This document shows positions 46,061 through 58,480 of a DNA stretch of 64,000 nucleotides, piece after piece. The position numbers and the translations under genes are program-made. The DNA is from Isoetes taiwanensis (lineage: Eukaryota > Streptophyta > Lycopodiopsida > Isoetales > Isoetaceae). The DNA lies in NCBI GenBank assembly GCA_021234155.1, contig JAJEKV010000088.1, positions 126,001-190,000 of the forward strand, in the 5' to 3' direction. The notes beneath the pieces were generated by a model. That model was given only the letters and a program-made list of their open reading frames with translations, was not told the DNA's origin and did not search any database. How positions within the stretch are numbered: the first letter of the stretch is position 1; the number at the start of each line of letters is the position of its first letter.

Positions 46061-47045
46061 CCTGTGCCCTAGGAGAGCCATTTGTTAGAAATAATAGACT
46101 GCTTAATCTCATGGCCACTTCAAATAATTTGAGCCCAACATCATAATTGATCCACACAGCCTTTGTATGTATGCCTGTTTGATTTGAAGCAACCGCTATG
46201 TGCTAACATTGGCCAGAATGGTACTGATAAAATTATTCACATCAATTTGGTACTGCATGCATTTGTTGCAAATTCAGAAGACGGAGTGTTCCTTCGGATG
46301 TTGCAGTAAGTGGTGCTCAATCTGGCTGTTGGTTTTGCATTTTCGTGGGATCTGTGAATGCCTACCCTGTTGATTTGTTGCTGGCATCTATGTAGGCATC
46401 ATGCTTTGAAGGATAACAAGCTTCATGTCGTCAAGCAAAGAGGATTCATAAGCTTATGAGTTGCGTGACTGGTTGATGCACTCAATCTTTCTATTTGGAA
46501 AAAAGAGATGGATCCTTCATTTCATGCAGCACTTCCACAGGCAATGGAGCTATTTAGTAAACATTGGAGCTAGCCTTAACAGGATACGTTAAACGTATAC
46601 ATCTGCTTTCTATAGTGTAGAAGTCTTAATTATGTTTTCTCTATCATAAAGACCATGTTCTTATGTCTGCACTTTGTTATACAGGTTGGTTTGTCTATGA
46701 TAGTTTGGTTGCATTACCAAGTTCATTCACAAAAGGCTAATCTTCAGATTTACTATTGGACTCTCACAAGGCTGACATTCAACTGGTTATGGTACATGTT
46801 GGTTTCCTTTCTAGCTTTGAAAATAATATATCATAGCTTATCATCCTTGGAAGAAGCGGAGTGGATTTATGTGCACATTACGGACACAATATATGAACAC
46901 AATATATGATGTGTGCTATTGGATGTAATTTTCTGACCTATACCCTGAGCCCTAGGAGAGCCCTTTGTTAGAAATAATAGACTGCTTAATCTCATGGCAG
47001 CCAGTTGAAGTAATTTGAGCCCAGCATCATAATTGATCCATGCAA
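46061..47045. repeat. ~105-bp direct repeats 0.88 kb apart
   Basis: 46061-46165 and 46945-47045 share ccctaggagagcc, ttgttagaaataatagactg, cttaatctcatggc and catcataattgatccat/c. The intervening sequence has no recognised gene. They could be ends of a small element or a simple duplication. Confidence 0.6.
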
Positions 47046-47289
47046 ACTGGTACACTGAATCAATCTTTTAAGACCAGTGTATAATCGTTCTTATTCTCCA
47101 ATTGGAAGAAAACCACAGTATTTGCTCTCTTAGAAAGTTTCCAGTTGTCCTTTGATGATTTTGAATATTTTCTTCAGCTTTTGTCTTTCATGTTCCCAAA
47201 CTTTTTCAGGTGACTTTGATTATAGAGTTTTGTTCAATGGCAGTACTGTGTTAGGCAGCAGAAGAGAAGAATGTTCTTCTATGTCATAA

Positions 47290-47576
47290 CCATGCTTTTG
47301 ACTTGGGGTATGATTGCATGGACTTCTTCTCTACAAGATTTTGCTTCTCCTTATGTATTTTCTTTTATGACTGGTGTTATTGCAGGGCTAAAATCTGTGT
47401 TTTATTGTGCAGAGGTGTTCTTCACCATAACCATATAACCATGCTTTTGTCTTGGGAAATGATTGCATGGACTTCTTCTCTACATGATTTTCCTTCTCCT
47501 TATGTATTTTCTTTTATGAAAGGTGTTATTGCATGGGCTAAAATCTGTGTTTTATTGTGCAGAGGTGTTCTTCATG
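47290..47576 (+). repeat. 149-bp tandem duplication with hydrophobic frame
   Basis: Two units begin at ATG 47292 and ATG 47441. The first reads MLLTWGMIAWTSSLQDFASP followed by a hydrophobic YVFSFMTGVIAGLKSVFY segment, like a membrane span. The second is the same with substitutions and a one-base shift late in the unit. It could be a duplicated exon of a membrane protein that I cannot identify. Confidence 0.55.
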
Positions 47577-48074
47577 GTTTTATATGCCCTTTGTTCTTTT
47601 ACAATCCTTGGCACTTTGGGCATACTATGGTCTTTCCTTTCTGGTCCTGCATTAAGTGTCTATTGAAATATAACATTTGGTTTTAGTTCTAGATTGAATG
47701 CATATGGTAGAATGGATTCACTATTTTTTTCGATATAGCCAGAGCAATAATTGGCTCCTCCTGCACCATATTTGAATGACAGTCCCTCAACCCCTCTTAT
47801 GTATCATATTCAATAACGGTGATCTGCAAGATAGATGCACAGATTGCTTTGTATGACCATATGGAAGCAGTTAGGGCAAAAACACAGGCAGTCGCGGCAA
47901 CAAGATGAAGTCTCCAAAGAACTAGCACCAAACATCAAGGCATGCATACCCATATTAGAAACCTTCTCCTTCATTTGAACATCCAGAGCTTCCATTTGAA
48001 CTTCGCAGCATTTCTGTAATATTAATTCATGTAACGCCAATAATTGTGTATCTTTTTTATGTTTGTATGATATT

Positions 48075-48310
48075 TGATTCTGCAAAGAGACAGCCTTGCT
48101 GGATTGGGTCAAACATAGTTAATGTCATCTTTGAACGACAGCCCCTTCCTTTCTATGTATCATATTCAATTAAGCTGCCTTGCTGCAATAATGATATTTT
48201 TGCAAAAAGATAGCCTTGCTGGAATGAGGCATACATTATTGAGCTTATCTTTGAATGACAGTCCCTCAACCCCTTTATGTATCATACTCAACAATGGTGC
48301 CCAACCTTAA
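48075..48310. repeat. ~118-bp tandem repeat
   Basis: Two adjacent units share gcaaaaagatagccttgctg, then ctttgaatgacagtccctca and tatgtatcatactcaa (with changes). An additional partial copy lies at 47772-47820. Confidence 0.65.
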
Positions 48311-48978
48311 CTTATGCAGTTTCACGTTATATGAAATAATATTATCACAACTAATATATAGGTGTCAATTATTGGCACCTTTTTTACTCTTTTTGCATGC
48401 TTATATAGCTATTTTTGCATTATTGTATTGGATGCTTCCTATCAAGGGCCAATAAATTTTTTTAAACGTAAACACTTGAACGACAATTGCAATTAGAGAT
48501 TAAACCTTTACAATCCAAGAACTTCATGCTGAAAAAACTAGGTCATCTAAAAAAACTAGATGGTGGATACCTTGGCAGAATGATAAACACTTGCACGGGT
48601 CAATGGTGCAAAACAAACAACTGACATTACAGATTAAACCTTTACAATCCTATAACTTCATACATTAAATACTAGGGGTCTGGAAAAACCAGGTCATGGC
48701 TATCCTAACAGAAAATCCCTCAATAGATTTGAGTAGTGAAAAAGTGCCACTCTGGCATAGAATATGAATAAAAAATAGCAAAATGAGAGGGTGCGTAAAG
48801 CTTGCAGTATTGAAAACCTTGGAAGTTAAAATTTTGATGTCTTCAGAAGAAGAGGTGAAATCAAGATAATGCAACCTCATTTACATCTCTCACTTCACTT
48901 GCATCTCTACCATTTCATTTCATAGAAATTGTTGCCAACACCATCAATCCCCAACAACCCCTACAAAACATTACTAAA

Positions 48979-49006
48979 GCCCGGCAACGCCGGGCACCAT
49001 AACTAG
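48979..49006 (+). mobile_element. Helitron 3' terminus
   Basis: A perfect 7-bp hairpin GCCCGGC-AAC-GCCGGGC (48979-48995) is followed seven bases later by CTAG (49003-49006) and then T. A GC hairpin shortly upstream of a terminal CTRR that abuts T is the classical Helitron 3' signature. The element would extend to lower coordinates; its 5' TC end was not identified. No RepHel gene is visible, so it would be non-autonomous. Confidence 0.65.
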
Positions 49007-49009
49007 TAT

Positions 49010-51570
49010 ACTTTCAATTGGTTATTATTTCTAAATGGAAAAAGCGAAAATTTTAAATTAAATTATTTAGCTTTAAACATATTGTACTACACTTACAAAT
49101 AATAATCAACAATCAAGGTTCATACAATAATATTAGAAAACTTTTAACAGAAGCTCACAACAGCTTCCATAGTGTGAACTACATTCAATGCAATGACACC
49201 TTCTAGATGGTTGGTGATCAAATTGCACTTATCTCCAACACTTGAAGGAAGATGTTATGCAACCAACTCAGGCATCTAGAGAGATATTAGCCATCTCTTA
49301 CAATACCTTTTTGAAGATGCATATGTGGTATATGTAATAGAAATTTATAGTTTTGAAAAACTACTATCACTGATGATGGTAGGTGGAGATGTGTGTAAGT
49401 CTATAATAAGAATTCATTTTTGTTTGGCTATTAATGATTTAATATATAAATAATGTAATATAAAAAAAGGCTAATCCCTTTTTCTTTAAGGAAAAGGTGA
49501 AAAATGGTTTGGCTAATTCTAAAAAAATGATGGAGTACTTGTTTTAATTATAGCTATTTTTTATTTTTTTAAAAAGAAATCTCACTTCATAAAATTTGCC
49601 ACAAAAATTGTGTAGACCCTCTAAAAAATCGCGATTTGGCTATTAATAGCCACTAATTTTTTCCATAGTTGTCTCCCTTCTCGCTATAAAATCCTTAAAT
49701 AAAACCTGCATAGATTTCTTAATTTCAATTATGTCTCATCAATACTTCAAATCTGAACATGGCTTTCAGCATTACCTTTACCTTGAAGCACAATGGAACA
49801 TACAATCCATCTTCCTGAGCAAGGTGCTATTCCATCTTCTTCTAGATTTCAATCTCTTCTATCGCATGCCTTTCCAATAAAAAGGAAGAATAGATTGGAT
49901 AAGAGCAATGTGTTGATTTGAGCTCAAGGTATTTTGAAATGGATAATAATTTAATCTTGAACTGAAAGTACATTAATTTGGATTTGGAAACATGCAACAA
50001 ATTTTAACTTTTCCTCAGTCAGAAAGGTTGTGGAAGCCAGAAAGATTGTGGGCAGGTTACTCTGATCTTCCTGGCTTTTCTAGCCTGTACATATACAACA
50101 GTCTTTGAAGATATTGATAAGTAGAGAGCTGCCTAACAAAGGAACATGAGCAATTTTAGAAAGAACTTATTTCTTCCTGATTAAGGAAGGACTTTTTCTT
50201 ACAAAAGCAATAGTTTGTGCAAGTTCGTTGTTGCATAGTTGAGAATCAGCACTTTCTCGCAAAAAAGCAGTCTGTTCTCAAATTGTTAATCCTTCATATT
50301 TGTCTGTTAAACTTTATCATGGATCTTGCAGAGATTGTATCTGTTAACTGTGAATATAAGATTCAAAACTCTAAGTCCTAATCTGTAAAAAGTAGCGTCT
50401 GCATTTGTTGAACGTATCTCTATGATAGTGGCTCTGTGGGAAGCTAAAACTGTTGGCTCCTGGTCTGTCATGGCCTCGCTTCATTATCGGCCTTTAAATG
50501 TTCAGATAATACAATGCTGATTAGATCTTTGTAATTTAATTCCTTCATCTATTCATCTAGTTAAATAAATAAAAGACATGTGGAGTTTTCTGCTAGATTT
50601 GCTGGATCTTGCATCTTCAATATAATGTAGTCACAAATTAGGTAACGTCAAACACGTTTTTTCAATCCAGATGTTTGAAAGTGTAAAGCAAGAATTGACA
50701 ACAGATCATCTACTAAGTGAATGGGCTCTACAACTCTGCTTGCAACCCTATTGTTCATATGGCAAATTCATAAGTTGATTCACAAATCTTGAGGAATACG
50801 AGCAGGAATGATTCACATTGGGACATGTAATATTCCTACAAACAATCAAGAAATCAAACATGGCCTATATGAGTGTTTACATGGCCAGGTAAGAGGCTTT
50901 CTATTTGAATGTGAAGAGACTGACCGTAGCATAGAGACTGGCCATTGCTACGATGGTCTGCTCTTTGCCGAAGAAAGTAAGATTCTATCACCGGTGACTC
51001 GTGCAAACAGAAAGGATACCATACAATCCAGACTTTGCCCTTCTAAACCCTCTAACCTCTCGCCATAGATAAATCACAAAACAACCGACAGCCATGGAAA
51101 GTAGGATGAAGGATGAAGAACCTCTTATGGATGAGTTCAAGGGCGATCTGCTCCAGTTGGAAGGCAGCAGTGATAGCATGCTTGTTTGGTGTCGACGTGG
51201 CCTAGAAGGTTGAGTGATGGGGTGCCTACATGTATATAATAGAATTGCACGAAATCGTGCACCTCGGGATAGGCAACCCTGCTAAAAACTAGCAAAAAGG
51301 CGCAACAGGAGGCTTGTGCAATTTTAGGGTTAGAGTCATTTTTGGATTCTGTTAGGTTAAATTGTTGGAAAAAAAATTACTAGATAAATTATTAGTTAAA
51401 GAAATATTCAAACTAAGCATTTACATATTAAAGGCTGATTGAAACTATGAAATCCAATATTTTGATATAGAATATGCATATGCAGATTGTCTTAGTATTC
51501 TCTTTGAATGAGTTCTTTGGCATACTTTATGTTGTTCTTAAATTGATCCAGGGCTTCTTCGGGTTGGCGC
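49010..51570. other. Gene-free stretch
   Basis: No recognised gene. A small palindrome TGCACGA-aat-CGTGCA-like lies at 51245-51260. A plus frame at 50808-51068 and a short ATG frame at 51093 have protein-like composition but no family match or splice support. Confidence 0.35.
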
Positions 51571-51654
51571 CATATATAAATGTATTCTGATGGTTCTATT
51601 CTGAGAGATTTGATGCGGATAACCTTTTTACTTGCAACAGCTATACGACCCTTA

Positions 51655-53830
51655 GGGTGCACATGCAGCATTACCGTTGCAAGAAGGCCCAGTGCTGGAA
51701 ATCACAGATTCGGACGTGGAACAAGGCTTGCAGCGTCTTGCCAATGGGAAATCCCCAGACTTGGATGGTATGCAGGCAGAATTGCTTAAGTGGGCAGGGC
51801 CGTCCATAATACCAGTGCGGACCGCCTTGTTCAACAAGGCATTACAGGAAGGTTTCCCGCTGCAGTGGACCAATAGCAGAGTTGTTCCCATATATAAGGC
51901 AGGTGACCCACACTGCCCAGCCAATTACCGAACAATCATGGTCAGTTTGATGTTTGCAAAATTGTTTGCTGGGATTCTCGAGCAGCAGTTGATGGGCTGG
52001 GCAGAGGCAGCAGAGGTGCGGGCCCTCATTCAGGCAGGATTCAGACCCCGGCACTCAACCATTGACCACATCTTCACGTTGCGAACTCTGATTGAAGACA
52101 GCAGGAACTGCCGTCAGGATCTATATTGTTGCTTTGTGGATTTTTCGCGGCGTTTGACAATCGTGCCTCGGGAAAAACTATGGGCAAGACCGCAACAGCC
52201 AGGGTTCCCGTGTAGATTTGCGAGAATGCGATTAATGCGAGCTATCGCGAAGATGCTTTCGGGGTCGGTTCGCGGCCGGAAAGCAACCATTTGATAGCGA
52301 TGATCGGGGTTAAATCGGGGATGCCCTCTCTCCCAACATTGTTTGGGCTTTACATTGATCAATTGGAGAGCCGGCTTTGCCGATAATGGGGGCGATGGAG
52401 CTTACCTTCTCTATCGGATCGTCCGACGGTTAATATATCTTTGATGATGTGGACCTCCTAGCTTACACACCAGCGGACATACAACGACATCTCGATGCCA
52501 CGGACACATTCATAAGCGACCGATATGCACGTCAACCCGCGGCCAAGACTAAGGTGGTTTTCATATCATCTTCCACGTCGTCCAAAGGGTCCCCTCCTTC
52601 GATTCTGAGGCCAAAATGTGGAAGTTGCATCCACATACAAATATTTGGGAGTGGAGTTTCCTTCTACTATGCACCGGGACACATCCATACGGCTCACGGT
52701 GAGTGGCGGTTTGGAAGGCACTATATGCAATGCAAAACAATAGTCATAGAGCGGAGTTGTATGATTGGGCCCATCAGTCCACACTTCTCAAGGTCTTAGT
52801 GGAGCCTGTCCTTTTATACGGGGGTGGAAGTATGGGGCCCGATGAGTATCACTTGCTACTTGGAATGACTTGGAGCAGTCCGTAAAGCCTTCTTAGTACG
52901 AGCACTAGGGGTGAAGTTCACGCAGTCCCATATCAAATTCTCTTTGCGAGACAGATTCTTGCCTCTTCGTGGAGGCGGCCTTGATCGCCACATTGTCTAT
53001 TTTCGTAAGGTGGTCAATATGGATGATACTTCGTCTTCCTAAACTAGCTTATATGATGGCAATGGAGCCGCTTGGCCCTCAAGGCCTCTTTGGCGGGAAA
53101 AAGAGAGCTCAATGGTTGGCTAGATGGAATGTGCGGAGCACGAGGTGCATACATGTGCAAACAGAGCGATCGCCATAGCTTGAGGCAATATCTTGACACT
53201 TGCTTCCTCGGCAAGCTTTGGGATGCCAATGCCCTTGAACAGTCAAGACAAAGACACTACCGGCCACATAAATCCCACATTGGAACGAGGCCCATAATGC
53301 TACACTACATTGTACCCACTTGCCCATGAAAAGGCACCTGGACTCATTGCCTCCATTCGCCGAGGGGCACATCATCTTCGGTGAGACAGGCGGATGGATT
53401 GGTGAGCCACGCCCGGGGCCAGCTCTGTCAATGTTGCCAAATGGGAGTCATTGAGGATGAATCTCATACCCTTCAAAGTTGCCCAGCATATGATCAAATT
53501 CGGATGCTGAGTTGGTCAGGTCTGGCCAGTCATTACATGTGACATTGAGCACAGCATCCGTACGGGTGCTGGGATCATATCTTCAGGAGGTTATGGACAT
53601 GTGAGATGAGCTATGTCCTCGGGCACACACTTGACATGTATATATACATTGATGTATACTTGTACAGTTTGACAGCATTCTTATTACTGCCACGGTTTTT
53701 CCCTCGAAAACCCTTCGGGGCGGGGGTTTTTTAACCCGGACAGTAATAAGTTTGCTGCGCTCCTTATGGGTCCCATAAGCCGATTGGCCTCAGTGGACGA
53801 TAAAAAATCATTCTCATTCTCATTCTTTGT
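51655..53830 (+). mobile_element. LINE C, reverse transcriptase and 3' end
   Basis: This is the most complete LINE here. The frame at 51677-52294 shows non-LTR reverse transcriptase: LQRLANGKSPDLDGMQAELL, WTNSRVVPIYKAGDP, NYRTIMV, AGFRPRHSTIDHIFTLRTLI and the motif A region CCFVDFS. A frameshift falls exactly in motif A, so the FD of the catalytic site lies in another frame. VDLLAYTPADIQRHLDATD follows at 52449. The C-terminal part is heavily shifted. The 3' UTR has TTATTACTG (53681-53689) pairing with CAGTAATAA (53741-53749), then the terminal block ggcctcagtggacgataaaa and a (cattct)3 tail. The 5' end is truncated. It would have encoded the endonuclease/RT protein of a LINE. Confidence 0.85.
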
Positions 53831-53839
53831 CACCTCTTC

Positions 53840-55650
53840 TTTCTTGATCTAATCGTAAAACACCTTCCAAAGTTGTATAGGAGGGGGTGGATATTGTTTT
53901 GGTTAGTATTATTTTATTAGAAAAAATATAGCATTTTGGAAGTGTTGATTTACCTTGGTATTGTTCAATAGTTTGCTCAATTTTAAGGTTGTCACTTTTA
54001 TGTATATTGTTAATAGAATATAGACCCTTGATGTTTTGAAAGGATATTGGATTTTCTTATGATGTTTAGGTGGCTTCGGTAGGTATAGGTGTCAAGTGAA
54101 CTTTCCCATGGTTTTTTTTGAAAGGCATAATATGTACCTTGTATAACAATGAATAATTGCTGGATATTGGCATACTTGTCCTTTTCGTCTTGGTGTTAAG
54201 GCACAGATTTTGTCATTTTTAAGCTTGAGTGGAGCTTTGAACAAGGCTTATTTTTTTTTACGAATAGAATAGCTTTTTATGAGGCATATACATATTGGCA
54301 TTGTTGAATTTTTTGTCTTGTTTAAGGGACAAACTTTTCATTGCTTAAGGCTTGAGTGGTTCTTAAATGGACACCCCTCCTTAGGTTGCAATTTTAATGT
54401 CACTGAGCACATAATGTGATGGCAATAGTGACATGCAAGAAAACATGATGGATCTGTTGACATGTTGAAGTCATTCTGACACGACACGAGATATGTCATA
54501 ATGGTAACGTTGACATGTTGAAGTCATGTTGTGTGACATGTGGATATGAACTAATGTTTATGGCGTATAATCAATTTTAAGTTGTATCTAGATTAAATAG
54601 TTATTACATTGCCATTGAAGGTGATTCACCTATGATTCATACGAAACCGTCGAAGATATGCATAAGGTGATTCACCTAGTATGATTTATATAAAATCGTT
54701 GAAGATGTGCTCATATAATATATCATTCAAAATAGAGATTCTCCAATGTTCCCAATACCAGATCTTTCTTGGCGTGAACAGTGTTTATGAAAAAAACAAA
54801 ATCCAGGATTTGTGTATTAGCCGAAATACTAAGCTAGTAAACTTTTTTAGCGTGAACAGTGTTTTCGGAAAGGACAAAATCCTAGATTCGTATATTAGCC
54901 AAAATAATAATGTTTTTGGCGTGAACAGTGTTTTTGGCAAAGGCCAAGATCATAACTTCAAATCCAATTCTACACAACACAAGCAATGCATCAAATTGCT
55001 CATTGTAAATTTGGATGTGTTCTATATAGCTCATACATATGTCTAAAACCATAACTTTGCAGCTAGCTTAGTCTAAATATAACATCTAATCCAAATAAGA
55101 ATGTTTGGCAACAAAAATAGACCTTGAGAGTAAACTAGAATATCTTAGCTTATTATACGTTATCCTTCCCTTTTGGTCCTGCACAAAAATAAGAGAAACT
55201 AATGTTAGAAAAAGTAATAAACTCTCTCCCCAAACTTTCCCTAAGAATTTCCCCTATACATGCTAACATATGAATATAGAAGTGCTTACATATGAATTTA
55301 GAAGGTTTGGAATCAATTTTTAATATTAAATTCTACATACTACTAATTGGTGGTTGATGGCTGTACTGACAAAAACTGATATCTTCTTTTTTATTTTGTG
55401 AGTATTGGGTTGCGTGCCAGGGAACGCCGCATGTTCCGCCGCATGCGGTATTCCCTCTCCCCCTTGCGGGATAGTTGAAGTTTGAATTTTTGTCCTTTCT
55501 TTTTGTTTTCCTCTATTTCTCTGTATCCCTCTTTCTTTCGATGCCGACACTGGCACTCTGTGACATGGGGCAGCCAGCTCTAGGGGAATCATACGAGAAG
55601 GCAGAAAAAGATGTCTGCGGGACTGAACGTAGTCCAAATAGCTTGTGAAT
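53840..55650. other. Gene-free stretch with a triplicated ~70-bp unit
   Basis: Copies of gcgtgaacagtgttt occur at 54771, 54849 and 54918, each followed by ggaaaggacaaaatcc-like and tattagccaaaat-like text. A plus frame crosses them as a repeated VNSVFGK peptide. No gene is otherwise seen. Confidence 0.55.
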
Positions 55651-55678
55651 TCTGGAAAAGCGCCCTGTATATGTACAA

Positions 55679-58425
55679 CTAAGGAGATGTAGGTCTCATG
55701 TTGGTGATGAGCTTCATTAGCAGACTGAATGGCCTACTGCAACTGATGTTCCAGATCATGGATTCTGTTGTCTTTCTCAGTAAGGAGACGGAGTTGTTCC
55801 TTGATCTTTCGATGAAAATGAGTGGCATATGAAGACCAAGGGCCGTGAGTGGAGATCTGCAGCTGAAGACTAGCAATCTCAGCGTCATCCACGAGCTTCT
55901 GTTTTTGCATGTCACTGAGCTGCGTTTGCAAGTTCATGACCTGTGTTTGTACTGCTGCCAACTGGCCTTCCAAAATAGAAGCTGAGTCAGCATCGGCGTG
56001 AGTAGACTAAGAGGAAGGGATATTGATAACCTTAGAAGGAGAGGGGCGCACATCTTGTGGTCATTGAGATTGCTGCCTCCATCAATCTGTACATGATTAA
56101 TCTGTTGATTCCCAGCAGTAGCATGAACCGTGGGTGTGGAAGTGGCGACAGCATCAACAAGAACAGTGGGTAGCAGCAATTGTTCCCTGAGGACATGGCA
56201 TAACTTAAGAATGGTGGAGAGACTAAGGGGAATTTTGATTTTAGTGAGCTCTTCTTGCAGCTCCAAGGGAACATGAGCTAAAGGATCTGCAGGATCCAAG
56301 GGTTCGGATGCCTGGGGCATCGAGGCTTAAACTTCCTTGAGGAGTTCGACTTCAGCAGCAATATTTGGATACCGCTGAGCGCGTAAGATGGGTCGTGGAC
56401 GTGGAGGACGCCGCCTCCTGGTGCTGTTAAGCGCGAGTGGTAGCGTGAATATTGGCCAGCGTGTGTCCTTTAGCAGCTTGCATGAGCTTTAAAATACTTT
56501 GACGGATTTTGGGCATAATATTAGACATAAGTTTGTCTAGATCAGGGGCAAAATGAAACTTATGTCTAGATCAGGCTGCGTGTCTTGAGGCGTGAGCAAC
56601 AAAGGACGGGTACCCAGTTGCTGGCAGGAGACCAGACCAACCTAGTTCGATTGTTGTACTGGAGGGTTGAGAGCTTGATAGATCTCTCTTGAGCTTCTTA
56701 GTCCAATACAGCAGGTGGAAGAGCTTGCTGCGTCCTCTGCTGTTGAGGTGATCGAGGCAATTTTTTCAACATGCGCTGGGGGCCTTGTTTCCTACCCAGA
56801 GTTAATAAGTTATGAGACATACCGAGGCAGTTTGGTTAGTGCCTGGAAGTTGTACTTGAACTTGGGGGAGTTGTGGGCATGCCATGGTGGTGTGCCCTCA
56901 CTCCTAGCGGTGATAACGTTGAGCTTTCGCAAGATAAAAAAGAGTACGTGAGCTTTGGCCTCATGATTGTGAAGGTGGTTGAGGTTGTGGATATTGTTAT
57001 TGTTGTGAAGGTGGTTGAGGTTGTTGATATGGCTGAGACGTCGTCTGAACTTGAAAAACCATTTCCTATCGAAAAGGCATGGGATGAGAGCGCGTACATT
57101 CTTCAGTCGCATGATTGCACATATTGCAATGCTTGTAGTGTGTAGGACAATTAGTAGAATTGCATTCATTGGCCAGACGGCCTTGATACTTACAAATGTA
57201 GCACCAAATTTGACTTCTTTGTGGTGGAGCAGATTGATGAGGTTGAACCGTGTTTTGTGGAACTATAACAGGAGGAATGAAAGAGAGATCTGTGAGGGGA
57301 ACACCACGGGGGGACATATTGACAGAATGATTGACCAGTTCGATAGTGTGGTCCAGCGTCTTGGGTCGCAAGTATTCAGTCATAAGACGAATAGCAGGAG
57401 GGAGGCCCTGCAGAAACCAAACTAAGATCTGACTCTGCATGGGATACTCTTTGAGTTGGCTAACCAAGATATGCAGACGATCAACAAAATCACAGGCAGA
57501 CTCCGTGGGTTCTGTTGAAGTTCATTGAGTTGCTTGAGAAGTTTTTGATCATCATCAGTGGTACTATAATGTGACAGAAAGGTTGTCTTCATTTCTTGCC
57601 AGTTTTGTTTCCAATGACTTTTATTGGCCATGAGATGCTTCGCGCAGCGTGGTTGAGAAAATGTGAAACTTGAGCTATGGCTGAGAGTAGCCATTTAAGA
57701 TAGCCAGAGCTTCAAATTCTTCCATGTATGCCTGAGCACTCTCATCGAGGATGGGCTTCCCTTTCGCATTCCCAAAAACCGGATAGGTAAGTTTGAGGTT
57801 GTGAGCAGTTGACGGCGGGATGGCAACCTGGGTGTAAAATGGTGGGGCATAAGAATAAGCAGGTCTTGGAGGCAGAGCCGAGGGCTGCGAGCAAGGCATT
57901 TCCAAGGGAACAATAAACCCAGGAGATCCAGAAATGTGGGTGTCAGTAGGCAAGATCCCTTGTGAGCCATCCTTATTCAATTTGAGATCTCCGATATTGT
58001 AGACATTAACGGGAGGTTGAAAAGATAGAGAGGACTGAAATTCTTGGACCTAGTTGGGACTAAAAGAAACCTGAGTGTAGCCCATACCATGCTGTGGGGA
58101 AGACGGTTGCGAAGGTAACGACGTTGGTCCAGAGGGAACATGAATATAAGTGCTCTCTGGCGTTTGAAAGTAGTGAGAAGTTTGATGCACGGGAGTGTGA
58201 TGTGGTGACTGTGATTGAGAGCAATGTTTGCAAGTAGGGGGACCCCGGCCGGGAGCGGGTGCGAGGGGTAGGAGGTGCAGAATGAGCATGCGAGCGGAAG
58301 CGGCCTCCTTCAATGTCATAATCAGCATCGTATATATCGCGAACAGCTTTCCTGCGTTGATGGTGATCTAATCTAACCGCAGTTTGGCTAAGAAGCTCGT
58401 TTTGAGTAAAAGCACGAACAGACAT
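55679..58425 (-). pseudogene. Ty3/gypsy-like gag remnant
   Basis: Read on the minus strand in order: N-terminal MSVRAFTQNELLSQTAVRLD (58425), a Pro/Ser-rich part, the capsid-like core TYPVFGNAKGKPILDESAQA, then NWQEMKTTFLSHY and ILVWFLQGLPPAIR. A zinc-knuckle region follows (CYICKYQGRLANEC, then CNMCNHATEEC), then a Gln/Pro-like low-complexity stretch and a coiled-coil segment (55973-55734, heptad-like LQTQLSDMQKQKL). The first knuckle has Arg where CCHC needs His. At about 57510 a one-base shift splits the core: the two frames must be joined to read through. Stops separate the other blocks. Gag would form the particle and bind RNA. No protease, RT or integrase remains. Confidence 0.7.
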
Positions 58426-58450
58426 CTTGTTGTATGGAGAGAAAAATTAA

Positions 58451-58468
58451 GACCCGGCAACGGCAACA
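58451..58468 (-). other. tRNA-Asp-like primer binding site
   Basis: The minus strand reads TGTTGCCGTTGCCGGGTC, matching 14 of 18 bases of the plant retrotransposon primer site complementary to the tRNA-Asp 3' end. It lies between the LTR and the gag start, as expected. Confidence 0.6.
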
Positions 58469-58480
58469 GTATTTAGGATC

